Positions 59,390-64,000 of a stretch of DNA of 64,000 nucleotides are shown piece after piece. The stretch covers positions 82,355-146,354 of the forward strand of contig NZ_JAHQZU010000009.1 of the NCBI RefSeq assembly GCF_019061185.1. The letters run 5' to 3'. The stretch is from Paracoccus sp. Z118. GTDB lineage: Bacteria; Pseudomonadota; Alphaproteobacteria; Rhodobacterales; Rhodobacteraceae. A model generated the notes under the pieces. The model made no database searches, was not told the DNA's origin, and saw nothing but the letters and a program-made list of their open reading frames with translations. The position numbers and the translations under genes are program-made. Position 1 is the first letter of the stretch; each line of letters begins with the position of its first letter.

Positions 59390-59976
59390 TGCCGGGCGGG
59401 GGCCGCCTGCGCACCCCCATCGTGCGCGGCCTGCGTGTCGTGCTGCCGCTCGCCGCGCTGGCGATCCTGTCGATGCTGTTCCTGCTGGCCCGCAACCCGT
59501 CGCCGGACATCGCCATTCCCTATGTGGACCCCGAAGGCGGGAACCTCGCGCAGCGCACCGGCATGACCGCGCCGCGCTTCGCCGGGGTGACGCCCGACGG
59601 CGCCCGCTACACGCTGAGCGCCGCCCGCGCGGTGCCGGACGGGGACGAAGGCGCCGCCAGCGTGGTGGCGCTGGACTGGCGCGCGGCTGATGGCACCGCC
59701 GCCGAGCTTCGCGCCGGACATGCCGCGCTTCAGGACGGCACGATTCACATGACGGACGACGTGCGGATGACGACCTCGGCCGGCTGGGTGCTGACCGCCC
59801 CAGCAATCGATGCCGACACGGATGCGAGCCTCATCACCGCGCCCTCGGTGGTGCAGGCGGCGGGACCGTTCGGCACGGTCGAGGCGGGCGGCGCGGTGCT
59901 GGCCCGGAACGAGGCGGGCGAGCATGTTCTTGATTTGAATGGCGGGGTCCGTCTGATATACGACCCGCGACCCTAG
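59389..59976 (+). CDS. lptC: LPS export protein LptC
   Basis: The bitopic protein that passes LPS from LptB2FG to LptA in the periplasm. It has 195 residues: one N-terminal membrane helix (VVLPLAALAILSMLFLLARN) and a periplasmic beta-jellyroll with alternating residues (GMTAPRFAGVTPDGARYTLS, HAALQDGTIHMTDDVRMTTS, GVRLIYDP). The C-terminal jellyroll pattern and position between kdsD and lptA support the call more than any single motif, as LptC diverges widely. Confidence 0.88.
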   Translation: MPGGGRLRTPIVRGLRVVLPLAALAILSMLFLLARNPSPDIAIPYVDPEGGNLAQRTGMTAPRFAGVTPDGARYTLSAARAVPDGDEGAASVVALDWRAADGTAAELRAGHAALQDGTIHMTDDVRMTTSAGWVLTAPAIDADTDASLITAPSVVQAAGPFGTVEAGGAVLARNEAGEHVLDLNGGVRLIYDPRP

Positions 59977-59988
59977 GGAGAAGGCGCC

Positions 59989-60477
59989 ATGCCGCTGCAT
60001 CTGCTTCGCGCGCTGTCCGTTCTGGCGCTGCTGGGAACCGCCGCGCCGGCGCTGTCGCAGGCGGTGGGCTTCGGCGCCGCGTCGGATACCGAGGCCCCGG
60101 TCGAGGTGTCGGCCGACAGCCTTCAGGTGAACCAGTCCAGCGGGCAGGCGACCTTCACCGGCAACGTGGTGATCTCGCAGGGCGAGATGCGGCTGTCTGC
60201 CGACGAGGTGACGGTCGATTACGCCGAGACGGGCGAAAGCCGCATCCGCAGCCTGCACGCGACCGGAACCGTGACGCTGGTCAGCGGCCCCGACGCCGCC
60301 GAGGCGCAGGACGCCGTCTATGACGTGGAAAGCGGCACGGTGGCGCTGTCGGGCGACGTGATCCTGACGCAGGGGCAGAACGTCCTGTCGGGCGAGCGGG
60401 CGAATATCGACCTGAACACCGGGCAGGCGAACATGTCGGGCCGCGTCCGCAGCGTGCTGCAACCCGGCGGCAACTGA
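59989..60477 (+). CDS. lptA: LPS export periplasmic bridge protein LptA
   Basis: A 162-residue periplasmic protein that stacks into the LPS bridge to the outer membrane. The signal peptide is in MPLHLLRALSVLALLGTAAP with ALSQA at the cleavage region. VEVSADSLQVNQSSGQATFT and GNVVISQGEMRLSADEVTV are the OstA-type repeats, with a second repeat near IRSLHATGTVTLVSG and VALSGDVILTQGQNVLSGER. AGGGAGAAGG lies before the ATG. The stop overlaps the lptB start (TGATG). Confidence 0.93.
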   Translation: MPLHLLRALSVLALLGTAAPALSQAVGFGAASDTEAPVEVSADSLQVNQSSGQATFTGNVVISQGEMRLSADEVTVDYAETGESRIRSLHATGTVTLVSGPDAAEAQDAVYDVESGTVALSGDVILTQGQNVLSGERANIDLNTGQANMSGRVRSVLQPGGN

Positions 60478-61253
60478 TGGCGGCATCGCGCATCGAACCG
60501 GCCGCGCCGCCGGGCTCGGGCGACGGGCCGATCGGCCTGCAGGTCAACAATCTGCGCAAGTCCTATCGCAACCGCCCGGTGATCCGCGACGTGTCGCTGC
60601 AACTCGACCGGGGCGAGGTGGTGGCGCTGCTCGGTCCGAACGGCTCGGGCAAGACGACCTGCTTCTACTGCATCGCCGGGTTGATCCTGCCCGACGCCGG
60701 CCGGGTGCTGATCGAGGGGCAGAACGCCACCACCCTGCCGATGTATCGCCGCGCCCGCATGGGGATCGGCTATCTGCCGCAGGAGATGTCGATCTTTCGC
60801 GGCCTCAGCGTCGAGCAGAACATCATGGCGGTGCTGGAGGTCTCGCAGCCCTCCGCCCATCGCCGCCGCGACCAGCTCGAGGAATTGCTGGGCGAGTTCT
60901 CCATCGGTCATCTGCGCCACGCGCCCGCGCTCGCCCTGTCCGGGGGCGAGCGGCGGCGGGTCGAGATCGCCCGCTGCCTCGCCTCGTCGCCGCGCTACAT
61001 GCTGCTGGACGAGCCCTTCGCCGGGGTCGATCCGATCGCCGTGGGCGAGATCCGGGCGCTGGTCCACGACCTGAAGACGCGCGGCATCGGGGTGCTGATC
61101 ACCGACCATAACGTCCGGGAAACGCTGGGGATCGTGGATCGCGCCTACATCCTTCATGACGGCGCGGTGCTGAAATCGGGCAGCACGGCCGAGATCGTGG
61201 CAGATCCGCAGGTGCGGCAGGTCTATCTGGGCGAAGGCTTCCAGATGGGGTGA
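60477..61253 (+). CDS. lptB: LPS export ABC transporter ATPase LptB
   Basis: The 258-residue ATPase powering LPS extraction by LptFG. LGPNGSGKTTCFYCIAGLI is the Walker A region; GIGYLPQEMSIFRGLSVEQN is the Q-loop and LptB signature; ALSGGERRRVEIARCLA is the ABC signature; YMLLDEPFAGVDP is Walker B; VLITDHNVRETL is the H-loop. The first ~20 residues are proline/glycine-rich. LptF and LptG are not in this window. Confidence 0.96.
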   Translation: MAASRIEPAAPPGSGDGPIGLQVNNLRKSYRNRPVIRDVSLQLDRGEVVALLGPNGSGKTTCFYCIAGLILPDAGRVLIEGQNATTLPMYRRARMGIGYLPQEMSIFRGLSVEQNIMAVLEVSQPSAHRRRDQLEELLGEFSIGHLRHAPALALSGGERRRVEIARCLASSPRYMLLDEPFAGVDPIAVGEIRALVHDLKTRGIGVLITDHNVRETLGIVDRAYILHDGAVLKSGSTAEIVADPQVRQVYLGEGFQMG

Positions 61254-61277
61254 CGCGACGGCGCCGGATGGACCCGT

Positions 61278-61299
61278 TGACAGATCGGGGGCGCTGTCA
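61278..61299. promoter_or_regulatory. Inverted repeat at the hpf promoter
   Basis: TGACAG and CTGTCA are perfect arms 10 bp apart. The left arm is part of TTGACA (61277-61282), a match to a sigma-70 -35 box, with an AT-rich stretch (AAATGAATATATG) downstream for the -10. An operator overlapping the hpf promoter is plausible, which would fit a stress-controlled gene. Confidence 0.4.
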
Positions 61300-61419
61300 C
61301 CAAATGAATATATGCGGGTGGCATCCCGCGCCCTGCGGGATGCGCCGCGCAGCCGATCCGTTCCGGCCGCGACCCCAAGGGCAGGTCCGGGCGGGGCATA
61401 CCGCAGAAAGGACGTAACG

Positions 61420-62001
61420 ATGCGTTACCAGATCAGTGGCAAGCAGATCGATATCGGTGAGGCGCTCCAGACCCACGTCAAGACCGGCCTGGGCGAGACC
61501 GTCGCCAAGTATTCCCAGCGACCCATCGACGCCACGGTGATCTTTTCACGGGATGCGCATGAGTTTCAGTGCGAGACCGTCGTCCACCTGTCCACCGGCC
61601 TGACCGCCCAGGCCAAGGCGCGCGACACGGAAATCTACGCCGCCTTCGAGGCCTGCCGCGAGAAGATGGACAAGCAGCTGCGCCGCTACAAACGCCGGCT
61701 GAAGGACCACCAGAAGAACCGCGTGGAACAGCCGGTTGAATACAATCCCGCTTCCAGCTATGTGCTGGCGGCTGACGAAGATGTGTGGGAATCGCAGGAC
61801 GACACCGGCCTGCAACCCATCATCATCGCCGAGATGGAAACCCGCGTTCCGACCCTTTCGGTCGGCGACGCGGTGATGCAACTGGAACTGTCCGGCAGCC
61901 CGATGCTGGTGTTCCGCAACGAAAAGCACGGGGGCGTCAACGTGGTGCATCGCCGCGATGACGGTAATGTCGGCTGGATCGACCCCCGGAACCTGAACTG
62001 A
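61420..62001 (+). CDS. hpf: Ribosome hibernation-promoting factor, long form (HPF)
   Basis: A 193-residue ribosome-dimerising factor. The N-terminal S30AE domain is MRYQISGKQIDIGEALQTHV, then a beta strand with VVHLSTGLTAQAKARDTEIY and the basic helix KMDKQLRRYKRRLKDHQ. The C-terminal dimerisation domain (~130-190) has KTR-like EMETRVPTLSVGDAVMQLEL, then MLVFRNEKHGGVNVVHRRDD and VGWIDPR. The long form dimerises 70S ribosomes by itself. AAAGGACG precedes the ATG at 61420; the longer upstream frame is rejected. Confidence 0.95.
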   Translation: MRYQISGKQIDIGEALQTHVKTGLGETVAKYSQRPIDATVIFSRDAHEFQCETVVHLSTGLTAQAKARDTEIYAAFEACREKMDKQLRRYKRRLKDHQKNRVEQPVEYNPASSYVLAADEDVWESQDDTGLQPIIIAEMETRVPTLSVGDAVMQLELSGSPMLVFRNEKHGGVNVVHRRDDGNVGWIDPRNLN

Positions 62002-62094
62002 CGGCCCGGTTACGGCCGTAACATCCAGCCCGCCGCGGCGCCCGAGGCAAAGTGGCGGGTTGCGCGTATCAGGGCGTAGGGGACGATATCATCC

Positions 62095-62559
62095 ATGCAG
62101 ATCAGCGATATCCTTCTGCCGGCCGCCGTTCGGTCGGTATCACAGGTGTCCAGCAAGAAGCGCCTGTTCCAGGACCTGGCCGAGCTGGCGCACAGCGTCT
62201 ACGGCCTCGACAGCGCCCGCACGCTCGACGCGTTGCAGGAGCGCGAGAGCCTTGGCCCCACCGGCGTCGGCAACGGCGTCGCCCTGCCGCATGCGCGGCT
62301 GCACGGGCTGAACAGGGTGGTCGCCCTGTTCATCCGGCTGGAGAAACCGCTGGATTTCGACGCGGTGGACAAGCTGCCGGTCGATCTGGTCTTCGCGCTG
62401 CTCGCGCCGCAAAGCTCGGGCGTCGATCACCTGAAGGCGCTGGCGCTGGTCTCGCGCACGCTGCGCGACGCCGACCTGCGCGCCAAGCTGCGCGCCAATG
62501 ACGATCCCGTCGCCCTGCATGCCGTGCTGGCCGCCGCGCAGGACATGAAGGCGGCCTGA
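62095..62559 (+). CDS. ptsN: Nitrogen-regulatory PTS protein EIIA-Ntr (PtsN)
   Basis: A 154-residue EIIA of the nitrogen PTS. It opens MQISDILLPAAVRSVSQVSS with KKRLFQDLAELA. The phosphorylated His66 is in NGVALPHARLHGL, the family's active site. LVFALLAPQSSGVDHLKALA and the following TLR-x-LR region complete the fold. hpf and ptsN are 93 bp apart. It signals nitrogen and potassium status through protein contacts. Confidence 0.95.
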   Translation: MQISDILLPAAVRSVSQVSSKKRLFQDLAELAHSVYGLDSARTLDALQERESLGPTGVGNGVALPHARLHGLNRVVALFIRLEKPLDFDAVDKLPVDLVFALLAPQSSGVDHLKALALVSRTLRDADLRAKLRANDDPVALHAVLAAAQDMKAA

Positions 62560-62573
62560 CCGGCGCCCTGTCG

Positions 62574-62593
62574 GGCGGGCTGCTCAGCCCGCC
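62574..62593. terminator. Hairpin between convergent ptsN and ugpQ
   Basis: GGCGGGCTG and CAGCCCGCC are perfect 9-bp arms with a very short CT centre. The hairpin spans the ugpQ stop codon. No T-run is present, so it is at best a weak or factor-assisted terminator. Confidence 0.45.
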
Positions 62594-63345
62594 TCCGGCA
62601 GATACCCCTCGAAGGTGATGTTCCGCGCGATCCGCCGCGCCGCAGCCTCCTGCTCGGGCGAGCGGATCGTCCAGCACAGCACCGGCACCCCGCGCGCGGC
62701 AAGCGCCACCACCGCCGGATTGCCCAGATCGCGATGATCGTGCGAGACGAAGCTCGCCCCCACGCGGTCGAAATCCGCCAGCCGCGCATAATCCGCCCGC
62801 CGTGCGGCCGGAACGCCGGGCCAGTCATCCGCCGCGAAATCGCAACTCGTCAGCCCGACGGGCAGGGCCGGGGCCGCCGCATGGACGGCGGCCACCGCAT
62901 GCGGATTGAACGACATCACCGCCACCTCCGCCTCGTGCCCCGCCAGCAGATCGGCCACCCGCGCGGGCAGATCGCCGACGGCAGGGCCAAGCCCGCCATC
63001 GGTGTCCTTGATCTCGACCAGCAGCGGCACCCGGCCCGCGACCTCGTCCAGCACCTGCGAGAGCGTCGGAATCGTCTCGTCCGTTCCCAGCAACCGGCAG
63101 CCCGCCGCCTGATCCGGGGACAGGCCCCAGATGAGCCCGGCCCTGCCCGTCAGCCGCTGCAGGTCGTAGTCGTGGAACACCAGCGGCGTCCCATCGGCGG
63201 CCGGCTGCACGTCCAGCTCGATCGCATAACCCGCCCGCACGGCGGCCCGGAACGCGGCCATCGAGTTCTCGGGCACGCCCGGCGAGTGCAGGCCGCGATG
63301 GGCGATCGGGCGCGACAGCAGCCCTGCCGGCAGGTTGGGGCGCAT
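62584..63345 (-). CDS. ugpQ: Glycerophosphodiester phosphodiesterase (UgpQ type)
   Basis: A 253-residue TIM-barrel enzyme that releases glycerol-3-phosphate from glycerophosphodiesters. IAHRGLHSPGVPENSMAAFR holds the catalytic His and the ENT-like substrate loop; IELDVQPAADGTPLVFHDYD holds the second His and metal ligands; LLVEIKDTDGG supplies the third Glu. No signal peptide, so it is the cytoplasmic UgpQ type. Its ATG overlaps the stop of the RidA gene (ATGA), so they are co-translated. Confidence 0.93.
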   Translation of the reverse strand: MRPNLPAGLLSRPIAHRGLHSPGVPENSMAAFRAAVRAGYAIELDVQPAADGTPLVFHDYDLQRLTGRAGLIWGLSPDQAAGCRLLGTDETIPTLSQVLDEVAGRVPLLVEIKDTDGGLGPAVGDLPARVADLLAGHEAEVAVMSFNPHAVAAVHAAAPALPVGLTSCDFAADDWPGVPAARRADYARLADFDRVGASFVSHDHRDLGNPAVVALAARGVPVLCWTIRSPEQEAAARRIARNITFEGYLPEAG

Positions 63346-63800
63346 CAGGCGATCTCGAAGATCGCCTCGACCTCGACCGCGACCCCGCGCGGCAGCGAGG
63401 CGGCGCTGACCGCGGCGCGCGCATGGCGGCCCTTGTCGCCGAACACCTCGACCATCAGGTCCGAGCAGCCGTTGACCACCTCGGGCTGGTCGGTGAAATC
63501 GGGGGTGGAGTTCACGAAGCCGGTCAGCTTGACGACCCGCGCCACCTTGTCCAGCGAGCCGAGCGCCGCCCGCGCCTGCGCCAGCAGCGCCAGCCCGCAG
63601 GCCCGCGCCGCCGCCGCGCCGGCCGCCACATCCACGCCGTCGCCGAGCTTGCCCCGGATCAGCCCGTCAGGCCCGGCCGAGATCTGTCCCGATACGAACA
63701 GCAGCTTGCCGCTGATCACATAAGGCACATAGTTCGCCGCCGGCGCGGGCGCGTCCGGCAGGGTGATGTTGAGCTCGGCAAGGCGGGCGTCGATGGACAT
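63345..63800 (-). CDS. RidA family protein
   Basis: A 151-residue member of the RidA/YjgF family (usual length about 130-155). LLFVSGQISAGPDGLIRGKL and VVKLTGFVNSTPDFTDQPEV are family blocks, and the C-terminal AAVSAASLPRGVAVEVEAIF holds the conserved Arg (RG) and Glu of the deaminase site. RidA hydrolyses reactive enamine/imine intermediates from PLP enzymes. The start at 63800 fits the family and follows AAGGAGTGCCCC. Co-translated with ugpQ. Confidence 0.92.
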   Translation of the reverse strand: MSIDARLAELNITLPDAPAPAANYVPYVISGKLLFVSGQISAGPDGLIRGKLGDGVDVAAGAAAARACGLALLAQARAALGSLDKVARVVKLTGFVNSTPDFTDQPEVVNGCSDLMVEVFGDKGRHARAAVSAASLPRGVAVEVEAIFEIA

Positions 63801-63886
63801 GGGGCACTCCTTCGTGAAAATCGTCGCAACCCTAACCCGCGCCATGCGGCCTGTCACCTCGACCGCACGCCAGCGTATCGGGCGGC

Positions 63887-64000
63887 CAGAAATATCCTGG
63901 GCTTCCGAGTGCCCGGAAAACAGTCCAGCGGACTGTTTTCAGCGAGGAAGGCCACGGCAGTGGCCAGGTCGCAGACCGCGGGGGCAGCGCCCCCCCCCCC
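63887..64000 (-). repeat. Mosaic hairpin repeat, copy D (runs off the window)
   Basis: Read on the minus strand: a G run into GGGGGCGCTGCCCCC, GGCCACTGCCGTGGCC, GAAAACAGTCCGCTGGACTG then TTTTC, CCGGGCACTCGG and AGCCCAGGATATTTCTGG. It shares the G-stem hairpin and the AGGATATTT box with copies A-C but carries two extra hairpins between them. It lies upstream of the RidA gene. The window ends in an 11-base C run, so the edge is unresolved. Confidence 0.65.

Noticed and set aside
63990..64000. 11-base C run as a phase-variable tract
   Set aside because: It is at the window edge within a G/C-stem repeat and not in a gene; assembly uncertainty is equally likely.

Overview
This window looks like chromosomal DNA of an alphaproteobacterium of the Rhodobacteraceae, most likely Paracoccus or a close relative. 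The evidence is uniformly high GC, tightly packed ATGA-overlapping operons, a CIO-type bd oxidase with its tiny third subunit, pseudoazurin plus di-haem cytochrome c peroxidase, a gltD/gltB locus, FzlA, an NDUFA9-like protein and long-form HPF. No phage, IS element or CRISPR array is visible. The assignment comes from gene content and protein sequence read by eye, not from a database search.

Layout. (1) 1-10527 is a surface-glycan locus. It has the start of a polysaccharide-export ABC permease running off the left edge, then cysQ, kdsB, a GT2, galU, galE, a GT4, a second GT2-like protein, a GT14-like branching enzyme and a two-module sulfotransferase. Together these suggest a sulfated capsule, with CysQ clearing the PAP that the sulfotransferase releases. 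(2) 10532-15053 holds housekeeping genes: a DMT exporter, queG, fzlA, mtgA, a DUF1269 protein and a KTSC protein. (3) 15089-22316 is an ammonium-assimilation operon read gltD, secreted protein, GFA protein, gltB. (4) 22546-30733 is mixed metabolism: a short clan-A glycosidase, an alpha/beta hydrolase, a thiolase, a stand-alone RNA-polymerase-alpha-CTD-like protein and an RND efflux pair. (5) 30872-32920 holds pseudoazurin and cytochrome c peroxidase, convergent, each with an FNR-type box upstream.

(6) 33108-49773 is the most unusual part. It is a second glycan locus (WecG/TagA-type transferase, GT2, GT4, ExoY-type priming transferase, GT2) with a single-module type I PKS (KS-AT-KR-DH-ACP-TE) and an NRPS-like megaenzyme inside it. 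The NRPS-like protein has an N-terminal formyltransferase domain, a truncated condensation domain, an adenylation domain interrupted by a luciferase-like flavin monooxygenase, and a carrier domain. The ten specificity residues of the adenylation domain read as a glycine code. The simplest model is a formylated, possibly N-hydroxylated glycyl unit that is extended once by the PKS and attached to a cell-surface glycan or lipid-linked sugar.

(7) 50155-55049 carries uppP (undecaprenyl phosphate recycling for the glycan loci), an NDUFA9-like protein, tRNA-Leu(CAG), a maltose-type acetyltransferase, an AI-2E transporter and an SDR. (8) 55132-57643 is the cyanide-insensitive oxidase operon. (9) 57818-63800 holds an RNase D-like exonuclease, the KDO/LPS-export block kdsD-lptC-lptA-lptB, hpf and ptsN (without the rpoN gene that often sits before hpf), then ugpQ and a RidA protein. 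A mosaic hairpin repeat ending in an AGGATATTTGGGC-like box occurs four times in gaps (12488, 57645, 57721 inverted, 63887). Two gaps over 300 bases, 48422-48939 and 49774-50154, contain no convincing gene.
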